Positions 49,101 to 60,299 of a DNA stretch of 64,000 nt are shown piece by piece. The stretch lies in assembly GCA_020747015.1 (NCBI GenBank), contig JAGTJM010000003.1, forward strand, positions 1,116,001-1,180,000, given 5' to 3'. The position numbers and the translations under genes are program-made. Every line of letters starts with the position of its first letter. Position 1 is the stretch's first letter. Origin of the DNA: Pyrenochaeta sp. MPI-SDFR-AT-0127 (Eukaryota; Ascomycota; Dothideomycetes; Pleosporales; Cucurbitariaceae). A model generated the notes under the pieces. It was not told the DNA's origin and made no database searches. It worked only from the letters and a program-made list of their open reading frames with translations.

Positions 49101-52100
49101 TATTTTCCCCATCGATGCTGGCCAATCCGGTTCTGCGTTCGACTACATGAGCAGTGCCCGAGACCTTAATATGTGGTTCATTGCAGATCGTTTGCATTTA
49201 AAAGAAAGCTTTGACGGCCTCGTTCCCCTACTAGCCCTCAGCGTCGATGTAATAGAGAAAATTCCACAGCTCATATCAGAATTGGACTTGAGGAGTCGGT
49301 TGTTGACGCACGCTGCTGGCTCGGACGCCAAAACAGAAGGGTCTACGCAAGTTCATACTGGCTTCACAGCATCATTTCGTGAAAAGGCTCGCTACATCGC
49401 CCGGTTCGTAGCTGCAATATTCTTGTATCTTTCCTTCGCTGACTAGGTGTCCAGGATACTACCCGCGTCGTCTAATACCTTTTGCAGTGATGTTGTCACC
49501 AAGCTATGTGGTGCTATCATTCATTCTTCTGAGACAGTTTCCATTCAGTGGACAGTGAAGACGGAAATAGGCGAGATCCAGGGACGTGCAGATTCTGGAA
49601 GGGTAAAAATTTCGTACCAACACAACTGCATGAACATATACTTACGCCACAAAGACGCCAACAGTGGAGTTTACCCTTTAGAATTACGTGAGAGTTTGGC
49701 AACACTTTGCTCCCTCGAGCATCCTACGCAGATTAGACTCCTCGAGTTCATACTAAATGAATCTGACTCCGGCGAAATCCTGGACGAACTTTCCCGTAGA
49801 GGCTTTCCGGAGCCTAGCTTCGAAATCAAGAAGATTCTAGACACGAGGCAACCGGACAACATCTTGGACGCAAAATATACAGCGCAAAATGAGCAGGCAT
49901 TGCATCCAACTCCAGACCAACATCAATTCCATGGCCACACACCAAATACACGAAGATTTAGAAGGCAGCGAGCAGAATGCGATGCGCCAGACAATGTACA
50001 AGCGTTCATTCAGAAATTCAACGTGGCGAACTCATTCCAAGAACAGCTGGCTCAACCTTGGGCCGAGGCCAGTGCGGACAATTTACTTGCGCATGTTTGC
50101 AGGCTGGATGATGTTAATCCATGGAATCTTCTTCCCCGAAACCGTAATCAGTGGGATGAATTGCTTAAAGCAAAGGGGAAACCTCCTGGTGTTGCAACAG
50201 GCACCTTCTGGAGCGCGAACCGACACATTCAAGGGAAAAGTTTCCTAAGCGATCGGCGAAACGTACGGAATGCCTACGCTGCTGTCGTCTTACAGGATAA
50301 TCGACGCAATATGGTGATCAAGATCTCAAACGCCATTGAGAACCTAGTTACGGATGAATTACTATTTGCTGCGGAACACTTTGTAGGAACATTAACTTCG
50401 TGACTGAGACTTTCGCTGCTGACAAGTCTACCCAGGTTTCTAGACTATTTGAAAAGCGTTTAGGATGTGCATATATCGCTGGGATGCATTGGACAAGTCC
50501 ATTGCGGAGCCGAGCAGGTCTCTTGCCTTATTTTACCGATGACGAGACTATTTCAACGTTCACCATTGAAGATACCACCACCGCATTCGCCTCCCTATTG
50601 CAAGCGAGTGGATGCAAAGTTCCTGGATCAATGGGCCATTCACCCATCTTTCATATCGAGGTGATACCTTCGGAAGGCGACCTTGCCGAAAAGTTTTGTA
50701 TGGACCCAGAACAGATCCAGAAGGTGTGTTCATCTCTGTCAAGATTGACGAGTCGTAATTTGAGATGCTGACCTTGATGCTGCTTAGGCTTGGAGATGCC
50801 ATACAGAGGCTTTCGAATCACATTCTGATATTTACGTCTTGGCTCGCGTTGTTAACATTCGCACTAAACCACGAGTTGCGTTGTTTGTGGACCCATGGCG
50901 CTTGCATGGTGAGGGCCACATGAATTTGGAATCCGCAAGTCAGTATGAAGTCACTCTTAGCTCGATGATCGCACAAAAAAGCTGCGTCTATCTGGGTGAG
51001 GCTGCAGCCAATCTTCAAAGTCCTTCCCCACACAACAAATCACCAGAAAGGACCTTCGGAAAGTGGTACCACAAGAAAAAGCAGAATGGATCAACGCTCA
51101 AGCCGCAGCTTTCAATGCCTCAACCTTCAAATCCTTCGTACTCGTATCAGCGACTGCAGCTTGGTGAGACAAGGCTATTAGAGCTACACTCCGGGCACGA
51201 AGATAAGCTTCTTTCTGGGGAAGTTCACCACATCAATGTTGAACGATCACCGCCGTATTACGCTCTATCGTACGTCTGGGGCCCCGCGACGAAAAGCTAC
51301 TATGTGCAAACTTCGCAAGGACCTATATCAATCACAGCATCATTATATTCGGCTCTCAGACGTATTCGTAAAAGAGATGAAGTGATGTATGTCTGGGTTG
51401 ACGCAGTGTGTATCAACCAGGATGATGATCACGAGAAAGCCACCCAGGTCAGAATGCTGCCAAATATATTTCAATCGGCAGAAGTTGTTTTGTGCTGGAT
51501 TGGCGAGGAGCGTGACGATAGCACCATGGCGATCATAACCTTATTGCAGATTCGGACCTTTGAGGTTGCACCACAGCCGTGGCCTACCCATCTCCCACCA
51601 ATCCCCAGCAGTTGGAGTGACGGTGTTCCGCCCGTAAATGATGAAATATGGTGGAGTATCCAAAATCTCTTCGACCGGGAATGGTTTTCCCGCATTTGGG
51701 TTATCCAAGAAGTTGTCCTGGCAAAAGAGCTGAAGTTGATTTGCGGGGACTATGAAGTCGATTGGGAAGATATTATCAAAGCAGTAGAGATATGTTTGGA
51801 TGACCAGGGCGGACCCCTTCCAACTGGCTGTGCCTTACGGCAGATCATGCCATCCTTCAACCCTGTTTACACACTTGGACTTACGAAGCGCGCTTTCGAA
51901 AACAAGAGCCTTTCAAGACGCTTCAATCTAATTTCCCTACTCGACATATTCGCGCACTCCAAATCCACGAAACTATGCGACAAGTTCTTTGCCTTGTTGG
52001 GCATCGCTTCCGACTCCAGTGCCACGGCATTTGATCCGGACTACTCTTCGTCTTTAGCCGTAATTATTCGGAGATTCGCACACGAGTTCGTTCGGCGAGG

Positions 52101-52923
52101 ACATGCGCCAGAACTTTTATACAGAGCTGGGAGCAACAAGTCAGTAAGCTTCACCTCATGGATTCCAAACTGGGTGGTAAACCAGCCATGTAGAACAATA
52201 TCAACTTGGCGTGGAACTGGAGGCGTCTTCACAGCTGCCACAAAACTTCATCTTCAGGCCAGTGTAAGTCCAGTTGATGAGGGTATCCTACAGATTAACG
52301 GCAGTCTGGTGGATACGATCATTAACATCAGCTCTGTAAGCCTGCGCGGCAAGAACATCATCATCCTCGTGAATGATGCACACGCGATGATCGACCAGTT
52401 GCCGAGCTACCCTACTGGAGAATCTCTTGTAAATGTCAAACTCAAAGTACCCATCGGCAGCGCCGTCGCCCCTTGCATCGATAACGCAGTAACGGTTGAG
52501 AGTATGATCAGCTCCGATATTAACGACGAGGCAATGTTGAACAATGCATTTGAATGGAAGGACAATGTCATGACTGTACAAAAGGTCGAGGACATTAAAA
52601 AATTGCTTGAAAAACCAAAGAAGATCCGGGATGAGAGTTACAAATACTGGCTCACCGCTGCAGCCTTTTATGAAAGGCTGGGCAATGGACGCTTCTTTGT
52701 TACCGGAAGAGGTTATGTTGGTATCGCACCGGATAGAACACACATTGGAGATCAAATCTGCATCATACAAGGTGCATCCGTACCATTTGTGGTACGGCCG
52801 GTCAAGCACCAAGGATTCGTGAGTGTCCACTCCCTTATTGGGGAGACATATGTGCACGGCATCATGTATGGCGAGGCACTGTCATTCGACAATGTGAAGA
52901 AGCAAACGATATACCTCAAGTGA
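46102..52923 (+). CDS. GHKL (Hsp90-like) ATPase - DUF3883-like - HET domain fusion protein
   Basis: Seven exons, 46102-46217, 46271-47063, 47119-48707, 48762-49407, 49447-50382, 50436-50723 and 50788-52923, all join in frame: 2168 codons with the stop. The N-terminus is a Bergerat-fold ATPase like NO VEIN/sacsin-type proteins: HFLSELIQNADDNPY (about 50-64, Glu and Asn for Mg-ATP) and YIGEKGIGFKSVF (about 113-125). A long all-alpha/beta middle follows. At 1360-1520 lies a DUF3883-like segment (HFVSRLFEKRLG, WTSPLRSRAG, FHIEVIPSEG, YVLARVVNI) where a PD-(D/E)xK fold would be expected. HET motifs come last: YYALSYVWG near 1611, VWVDAVCINQDDD, VLCWIGEE and RIWVIQEVV. No stop separates the parts. 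An internal ATG at 51115 could start a separate HET protein, but the ATPase part would then lack its own stop. Role is inferred: sensing coupled to HET-driven death. Confidence 0.82.
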
Positions 52924-53287
52924 ACCGCCAGGGTCAAGAAATGAGATGTTAGTCACCTATTAATCAGGAAATTTCAGCAAGGCTAAATGGCATCTGGGAT
53001 CCAACTTGTAGTAATCCATTTCATTCTTGCTTTATGAGCTCAAGAGCGGAAACTTGGATATACAAATAGGCTTGTACGATATCAACAACCTTAGACATCC
53101 TACCTGCACGACTACGTTCCGGCCGTGACGAGGCCTAAAAGCAAATTTGTAAAACTACCATTTCGTCACATACAATCAGCACTAACATGCTCAATAGCCC
53201 TCCCATCCTTTATCTATCTCTTTTGAAGTCGATTTGACTTGAAAATTCACATTCTGGAAAATCAAGTGCTCCCAAGAAAATACAATA
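52924..53287. other. convergent intergenic region
   Basis: About 360 bp between two 3' ends; AT-rich, nothing recognised. Confidence 0.5.
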
Positions 53288-54945
53288 TCAAGCAATGTAA
53301 TACGGATCAAACCGCAGTCCCGCTTCCAAGAGAGGCGCATCATCTCGAAGTTGCAATTCAATATCTACGTCCAACCCCCTCTCTTTAAACGCTTTCCTCA
53401 CCATCGGCGGGACCACAAAACGCGTCACATAGCCTGCATCCACACGCGGCGTCGCGGGGTCTCCGTACCCAACACCTTCGCAAATGTGTCTCTCTTCTGT
53501 CAAGATGAGGTGCTTGAGCGATGGATTGCGTCGCGACAGTTCGAGCATCCAGTCGTACTCCATGGCCTGGGCGCCGCGGGGTAGTTCTGCAGTTCGGCCG
53601 TGGAAGGAGTGGGTGCCTTGTGAGAAGACGCCGTGGGGACTGTTGAAGTAGATGTGCAAGGTGCGGAAGTTAGGTGGTAGGATACTGCGATTGTAGAGGC
53701 GGGTGTTGAGCTCGGGCAGGTAGTGGTTGAATTCTGCTGTCCGATAAACGATGGAGCATGACACGGGGCCGAAGAGGAAAGATGCATCGATGGCCAATGT
53801 GTGGAGTGTGCTGAAGGTGCTCAAATCCAGTGTTGTGAAGTCGGCGATACCGTGTTTACACGCAGGTTGTCGCCGCAAGCCCAGTGTACGCAATGAGTGC
53901 TGTTTGAGGCTCAGAACTTGGAGCATTGCGGCGTTTGTTGAATCTCGATCAACAGTTACACGCATCTCGGCCAAGTTGGGGGCGGCATCGCAGATGATTT
54001 GTATCTGGCTTGGTTCAAGTTGCCAGTCCCCTACGTCGACACACTTCATACTCGGCAGTGCTAATTGTTCTAGCCAAAATGACATCTGGAAACTTGAGTC
54101 ATGTTTGGTAGAGCGAGAGGGCATGAGAATCGTCACGGCATTGACAGGAAGCTGTTTTAAGCCCCTCATAAGTTTTACGGAAGGGTACTGGCATTCTATC
54201 ATGATCTGGGGGATAGAAAAGCCTAGCAATCTGGAAACCCTAATTAGCGGCTTTTCGTAGTACTGCATACTTGCGACAATGCTCATGGACGCAATCGTCC
54301 CAAAGACAATTAGGGACGTATGTTTCGCATGAAGTATCAGAGTCGGGGGACTTACGTTCTTTGTAGCATGTTTGCGCACTCTTCCTGTGTTCCACTCGTG
54401 ACAAACTCCAGTTCCGGAAAGGCAATCACCAGGCTTTGTAGCTTGAGCAGGCCCAGCACTTGTGGAAGCAACTTCTCCACATCATCATGCACAGTGGGAT
54501 CTAGTACGCTACGCACTCGAACTTCGTGCACATAATTCCGTAGCTGGACGTCGTCTTGCATGAGTTGAATAAATTTCTCTACTTGGCAGTGTCTTACGCG
54601 GGTGCGGAAGTCACACAACTCCACCCTTCGAAAGAGGAACGAGCGAGACGAGGCCTTGAACAGACGGTGTGCTTTTCGTGTGATCAGCCAGTGCGGTTTG
54701 TCAAGATGCTGGAGTATCTGATCGATAATCTCTGTCGGCAGGCATATTAACATCTCCGGGCTGAAACTCGTAGCACGGTGGTAGAATTCTGGCCAGGTAG
54801 GTTTCCGTAATTCCAGTATGGTGTTGGTGGTGACTAGTTCCAGGCTCTTTATGATACCTGATCCGGCGTATTTGCAGCATTCGCGCTTTTTCACACGTCT
54901 GGCTGGCATGCAACATCCAAAATACGAGAGTGGTGGGAGGACCAT
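53288..54945 (-). CDS. F-box-like protein, 2 exons
   Basis: Exons 54945-54356 and 54269-53288 with an 86-bp intron give 523 aa. Residues 64-110 (MLICLPTEIIDQILQHLD...LFKASSRSFLFRRVEL) are an F-box-like motif, which in other proteins binds Skp1 for SCF ubiquitin ligases. The rest has irregular leucine-rich stretches (LVIAFPELEF, LHTLAIDASFLF, LRTLGLRRQP, LKHLILTEE) as in fungal F-box/LRR-like families; the target is unknown. Two in-frame ATGs are possible: 54945, used here, or 54753, which would start directly before the F-box. The second splice junction could also be nearer 54225, since the frame is open across both. It is convergent with the fusion gene. Confidence 0.72.
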
Positions 54946-55290
54946 TTTGCGCTACGTGATTGGTAGATGCCCGGAACAGATCGAAGCTTGAGCACATCCA
55001 CAAGCAGATGTCAATGACTTTTGGAAAAATGTGAAGCCTGACGTGAGAGGAGCCGAGGTGGGATATGCTGTGAAAAAGTCGGGGGTGTGATTACCGTTAT
55101 GATGGATGCCTTCGAGGGTTCAGCCTCAAGCAGGCAGTGGCTGAACGAACCACGAGCCGCAACCTAGCCTAGCGCCTCCACCTCCATTCAGCTTTCGGCC
55201 CGTGCTTCTCAAGGCGGCTCTAATGAGCATGTAGTTCTTGGATTTGGCGATCGCAATGCCCTGTTATCACAAGAGCTAAAGATCTTCCGA
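54946..55290. other. short intergenic region
   Basis: About 345 bp between the F-box-like start and the 3' end of the HET gene, both on the minus strand. Nothing recognised. Confidence 0.5.
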
Positions 55291-57381
55291 TCAAGCAATC
55301 CAAAAGTCTTCGCACTCGCCCTTTCTCTTATCCCAAATAACCCCATCCATGATACCATGAACATATGAATCGCCCATAAACTCCCATGTTCGTACCGTCT
55401 TCGCTTCCCCATTCTCTATTTGCACCGTTCCCTCGCCTTTTGGCTTCAGGATAAGTGGTACCTTGACGCCTTCTACCAGCACCACCGAATCGCCAAGATT
55501 ACATATACCAGGGACAAGAGCAAGGTATTCTGGATCTGGTCCGCCTTCGCTGGCCATTCGTGCACCTTTTCGATTCGCCATGTTGCCAACCATTAACCTG
55601 AACTCCGTCTCCGGGTTGATGTAGCCAAAACGGCGGAACAGGCGCTCGGCGATGACGATGATGAAGTAGAAGATCAGGATACCATCGAGGTGGAAAGTGT
55701 ACAGGAAGCGGAGGACCCTTTGGCGACGCTCGAATGCAGCAATAGCGGTCTCCTTCTGTGCGGCAGGATACTGTATTGAACCAACCATAAATGTTTCGTA
55801 CATCGCCGTGAGGGCTAGTTCGCCAGTAGGGGTGTAGATCTGGGATGGTTGGCGAGGTTTGCAAACTGCCTCCCACTCGTGTATATGCTGTTGTGTAGAC
55901 TGCAACAGACGGGCATGTTCCACTGATCCCTGGCGGCCAGATGGTATCTGCATCTGCCAGGGGCGGCGCGTAAGCTTAGTGACTCTTGCCACTACAACCC
56001 CACGGAGTCTGATTAGTTTTGGTAACGTTGAAGGCGCCTTCTTCACATCCTCGACCTCGTTCCACGCCGCGCTGTCGAAGCCGATGCTCAGTTCTGAATC
56101 TCTCGTAGCGCAGTAGTTTGGGTCCAGAGCTGGTTGGCCGGCAATGCCTTCTGCGTTGATAATGGAGATGGGCGTGCTCTCGGTGCATCTCCAGTCTGGC
56201 ACCCACGATGGCAGCACTATATTTTCAAAAGAAGTATTCTCCTCGTCCTCTTTACCTAGGATTAGCCGAGGCACACACAAAACCACAAAGTGCTTCTTCT
56301 TTAGCGCCCGTGCAGCGAGTTGTATGTATACCTCTTCCGTAGATTTCTCATAGTTTGGTACTATGCCCAAGTCCTCAAATGCCTGTTTACATTTCAGACC
56401 AAAGAAAGCAAATATCTTGTCCCTAGGATCTCCTGACAGAGTGAATCTATGTCTAAGCAGCACCCTTGGCCAATCGACATCGGAGGCACTTTGCCACTCC
56501 AATTCGCTCAACTTTAGCTCAATGACATGGCGAATTCGCATGCCGGAATAGAACTCCCAAACCCACGATTGGACTTGGATGAGGTATAAATATGCTCCTA
56601 AAAGCTCCTGCCAACTGACTACACAGTCTCTTTCCCCGCAGATAAAGTACACCTGTTTACTGACGATCACTTCCTGGGCGATCCATGCTCGTTCGAAGTA
56701 CGGCCGATCCAAGAGCAAGAGCAGAGCCTTGAGACCACGATCACCCATTTTGACTCGTACTTGCACGTCTTGCTTTTCCTCTTCTGGCGTGAGAGTAACG
56801 AGTTTCTGTTCTGCCATATGTTTTCTGTACGCGTGACTGAGCTTCTCAGCATATTTCATCGCTTCGGCGCTGTCATCGGCGTTTGGTCCCAGCCAGCTGA
56901 TCGTGCACATGGCTTTCATATAGACGTCTCGCATTTTCGGAACATGGAAATTCTTTTCGTCCGGGTCATCTTGATTGAGGCATATGGAGTCAATCCAAAG
57001 AGTGCGCGCTCGCACATTATACCGGTCGCGCGTCCGATACAGGAAAGGAATCAAGGATGTGGGAATGCGGAGCGTATTGTCATTCTCAATGTCCCGGGGT
57101 GGAGCGGCATTTGTAATGTGAATAGTAGCATTACGGTGTATTGAACCCCAACAGTATGATAGCGCAAGAAAAGCAGGAGCCTTGGACAGAAGCGTTGAAT
57201 ACAGGCGTCCCGTGATGGGCCTGCAAAGTTAAGATGTGAAGTCAGTACATGTCTCGCACGCATTACGCACACGGACACAATCTTACCCCCACCGAGGACC
57301 CTGATGAAGCTCTAACAGGCGAATGTAAACATCATCGCTCGACTCGTCTAGTTCTGGAAGTGGTTGGTATTCGTAAGGCAT
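55291..57381 (-). CDS. HET-domain protein with a hydrophobic C-terminal segment, 2 exons
   Basis: Exon 1 (57381-57287) and exon 2 (57220-55291) flank a 66-bp intron and encode 674 aa. It opens with YEYQPLPELDE...IRLLELHQG, the usual lead into HET domains. Motifs: ALSYCWG at 51-57, TLWIDSICLNQDD near 105, CTISWLG near 140 and ERAWIAQEVIV near 205, then SGDPRDKIFAFFGL near 290. Near residues 495-515 a strongly hydrophobic run (GILIFYFIIVIAERLF) could be a membrane segment, uncommon in HET proteins. The C-terminus carries the GDSVVLVEGVKVPLILK segment shared by many HET proteins, and DSYVHGIMDG, as also seen at the end of the fusion protein. The true start could be further upstream, as the frame stays open to 57726, but the chosen ATG fits the family. 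Confidence 0.9.
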
Positions 57382-58107
57382 GCTGTTTGCCTGTTGGGTT
57401 GATTTCTTAGGGCCCACAAAATGCTCTGTCTTTCTTGTCGAAGGATTGCAAACCCAGGAAAGAAGGAATGGCGAAGTGTATGGGTGTATAGCTAGCGCTT
57501 GTACCACCAACAGATACCAACACGAGATCATCTGGCCAGACGCATTCATGCATGGCGCCATGTTGAGTCTTGGCCCGTTCGCGTTAGGACAGAGGCGGCT
57601 GAACTTAGCATGTGCCTCTGGCATTTCTGCGCAAGTTCGAGGAACAGTGCATTGATGTGAGCGATTTTGCAGCAGTACGGCGGGATGTTGGAAACAGGTA
57701 TGTTGTAATATGGGCATGGCGATCAAAAGGTATTGTGGGACGATTTATAGAAAGGAAGCTGTAGCATCGTTTGGTCGCCCACCATCTTCACTTGCCCCAC
57801 CTTGCTAGATGAGTGATACTAGCATGCAAGTGTCTGGGTGGGTTGTCTGCAGTCCAATACGGTAATAGTACCAAAACTATATTGCTGATCGGTGTCTAGT
57901 ACATAGTACCGTGAATGCTGCATATCCCATCCTCATTCCAGTCCATCAAATCGTCCAAGATCAAACCAGACTAAGCCGGGCAAACCGAAGCTATGTAGCC
58001 ATCCCAGACGTCTACGCCGAGACATGCACGAACTCTGCCAAACCAGCGCCGAACAATGCAATGATGCCCATATTTAGAACCCTGAAAACGCCTTGGTAAA
58101 TACACAA
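57382..58107. other. intergenic, no gene seen
   Basis: About 725 bp between the HET gene start and the RRN3 stop. The frame upstream of the HET start is open to 57726 but cysteine-rich and without motifs; no separate gene is supported. Confidence 0.45.
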
Positions 58108-60144
58108 TTATAAACTGGCCTCTGTGCTGCCATCGTCTAGATCATCTGGCGGCGTGTCATTAACGTCGTCCTGTTCTGAGGAGCTGTCGTCGTCTTCGTC
58201 TTCCTCCTCCTCCTCCTCCTCATCATCATCGTCCTCCTCCTCATCCTCGTCGTCCTCGTCCCGTTCGACCGGCATTCCGGGTACTGGCTTCCATTCGACG
58301 TAGTCATTCGTCAGCCACCTCTTACTCCGTGGCAGAATGTAGGGATCGAAAGGAAAGTAGGCATCCATGAGAAACGTCTCTTCGCCCTTCTTGCCACTCA
58401 AAGCTGTTTCTCGCCCTCCAATGCCGTCGAGATACCCACTGGCCAAGCTTCGTGCTAGTCGCACACGCTTGTTTGTCTCCATGAGCGGATAAACGTACAT
58501 GAAGCGGAGATGGTGTGACATGCGCGCAAATTGGGCGACAATTGTTGGTGCGGAAATCTTGAGTGGATTGAGCTTGCAGAAAATATTTCGGCGGATGATT
58601 TCCTGGGTTTTATTGTGCCACTGGAAATCACCTTCGTGGTAGATGATCTCTTGATCAGTGGGCGGATTGCCGTCCGGAGTAACAATGATGTCTCGCCATC
58701 TAAAGCAGAAAATATAAAACAATGCCTGTGAAATGGCGTAATATGTGGTGTATCGACGTAGATCGGGCCCTTTACATGTTGGCTCATGCAACATGCGCAA
58801 GTTTTCAAGATGATGACACAAGAGGTCAAACACGTCACGGACGACAGATCCAGACACATGCGCTCCACGAGCAATGAAAGAGGCAAGATAGGCAGCAGCT
58901 GATGCGCGCAGAAGTTGTGGTCGGCCTTGGTCGAATGCTAAATGTGAACAACAACCAGCAAATCGCTCGATGAGGTCGGTAGATGTTTGACTGAAGTGGA
59001 ATAATACAAACTGAGTGTGTCGGGAGCGGTACGTTGGTAGGATAATGTTTGCAAACTGCGAGAGTAGACTTTCGAAAATTTCGTCGATTTCGAAGATATC
59101 GCCCTTGGCGAAGACCGAGTCGTAGTAGGAAAACTGTACATCCATTACGGTGTCAAGCTTGAGGACTACTTCTTTGACTTCTTTTAACCGTTGCTCTTCT
59201 GGATCTAGGCTTTCTTCACTCGATACTGACTCATTATCGCTATCGTCCATGTCCTCTGCATCGTTGATGGCGTCCCCAACGAGCCGCTCTTCGAGCTCAT
59301 CATCCAAGTCTTCCATGTCCACCTGCATCTGCACGTCAATTTTGACGAGCTTGTCTGTGACAAGCGACAGTATTTCGCCTTTGATTTCTGGGCAGTATTC
59401 CGAGACTCTAAGAATGTTCCGGATATACTGTACATGAGTCTTTGCAGTATCATCAGAAAAGGGAAACGTCGTGGCAAGAATGGGCGCCAGAAAGGAGCTG
59501 CCCATCGGAGTAGATCGCAAGATGAACTTTAGACATTCGTGCATTCGTGACTGTATGCGCACTCCTTGGAGAGGTGGATCGTCTTGCTGCCTAGCGGTCG
59601 CCGACGGAGTGTTGAGGAACATGCTCACAAGCATCTGAAGTACTGTCGACAGGTAGCCAGGCTGTACCGATAGCAACGAGCGGAGAAAGTGCCGGTAGGA
59701 GCGTACGAAGTGCTCATTGCGGGCTATCCAGCTGCAATCTATGACGGCATGTACCAGGCCTTTGCAGCTGTGATCGAGTAGTGGCGCATTGTTGGTGAGC
59801 GCGATGACGTATTTTTGGAGGAGGCCGGAGAGAGGTGCACTTGCAGATGTCGGCGCTTCTCTGAAGAGTCCTTTGAGGCCATCGTATGCCGCCTTGTCGC
59901 CGGTCGCGTGCTTCTCTATGGAACGCCGTACCTCTTCTCCTACGAGTTCTAGGCTCTTGTCATTCTCGTCGGTCAGTATCCGCACGTCGACGTCAGGGTC
60001 GAATGTGACTCGGCGGCGCTTGAGCTGAGTGGAGGCGGTGTTCTCGGCGTCGGACGAGTTGTCGTTGTGTCTACGTTTGAGGCTGCCGCCCGCGCTTGGG
60101 GGGACGATGCCTAGCGATCTCTCAGTTGAGGCAAGAGAGACCAT
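58108..60144 (-). CDS. RRN3: RRN3, RNA polymerase I-specific initiation factor
   Basis: A single exon; from the ATG at 60144 it gives 678 aa. Rrn3 (TIF-IA) binds RNA polymerase I and docks it to the rDNA promoter. Family landmarks are present: the HEAT-like run with LDHSCKGLVHAVIDCSWIAR near 125, FLRSLLSVQPGYL near 155, the acidic ESVSSEESLDPEEQRLKE loop near 310, and LRRYTTYYAISQALFYIFCFRW near 470-490 with NPLKISAP later. The C-terminus is very acidic (long Asp/Glu run near 640-660). An upstream in-frame ATG at 60264 would add 40 His-rich residues of low quality, next to an ATTC repeat; I prefer 60144. The LINE ends only a few hundred bp upstream of this start. Confidence 0.93.
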   Translation of the reverse strand: MVSLASTERSLGIVPPSAGGSLKRRHNDNSSDAENTASTQLKRRRVTFDPDVDVRILTDENDKSLELVGEEVRRSIEKHATGDKAAYDGLKGLFREAPTSASAPLSGLLQKYVIALTNNAPLLDHSCKGLVHAVIDCSWIARNEHFVRSYRHFLRSLLSVQPGYLSTVLQMLVSMFLNTPSATARQQDDPPLQGVRIQSRMHECLKFILRSTPMGSSFLAPILATTFPFSDDTAKTHVQYIRNILRVSEYCPEIKGEILSLVTDKLVKIDVQMQVDMEDLDDELEERLVGDAINDAEDMDDSDNESVSSEESLDPEEQRLKEVKEVVLKLDTVMDVQFSYYDSVFAKGDIFEIDEIFESLLSQFANIILPTYRSRHTQFVLFHFSQTSTDLIERFAGCCSHLAFDQGRPQLLRASAAAYLASFIARGAHVSGSVVRDVFDLLCHHLENLRMLHEPTCKGPDLRRYTTYYAISQALFYIFCFRWRDIIVTPDGNPPTDQEIIYHEGDFQWHNKTQEIIRRNIFCKLNPLKISAPTIVAQFARMSHHLRFMYVYPLMETNKRVRLARSLASGYLDGIGGRETALSGKKGEETFLMDAYFPFDPYILPRSKRWLTNDYVEWKPVPGMPVERDEDDEDEEEDDDDEEEEEEEDEDDDSSSEQDDVNDTPPDDLDDGSTEASL

Positions 60145-60261
60145 GTTGGAAGGAAAGTGATTGGCGAAATGGTCACATCGGGCCAGCGACCAAGAATGGA
60201 GTAGAGAGGCGTAGTAGTGGTGGTGGTGGTCCTGGCGAAAATAACAAATGATAGCGGGGAT

Positions 60262-60281
60262 CATTCATTCATTCATTCATT
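60262..60281. repeat. short (ATTC)n microsatellite
   Basis: About four to five ATTC units just upstream of the alternative RRN3 start codon. Confidence 0.85.
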
Positions 60282-60299
60282 TTATCCTACTCGGTTTCA

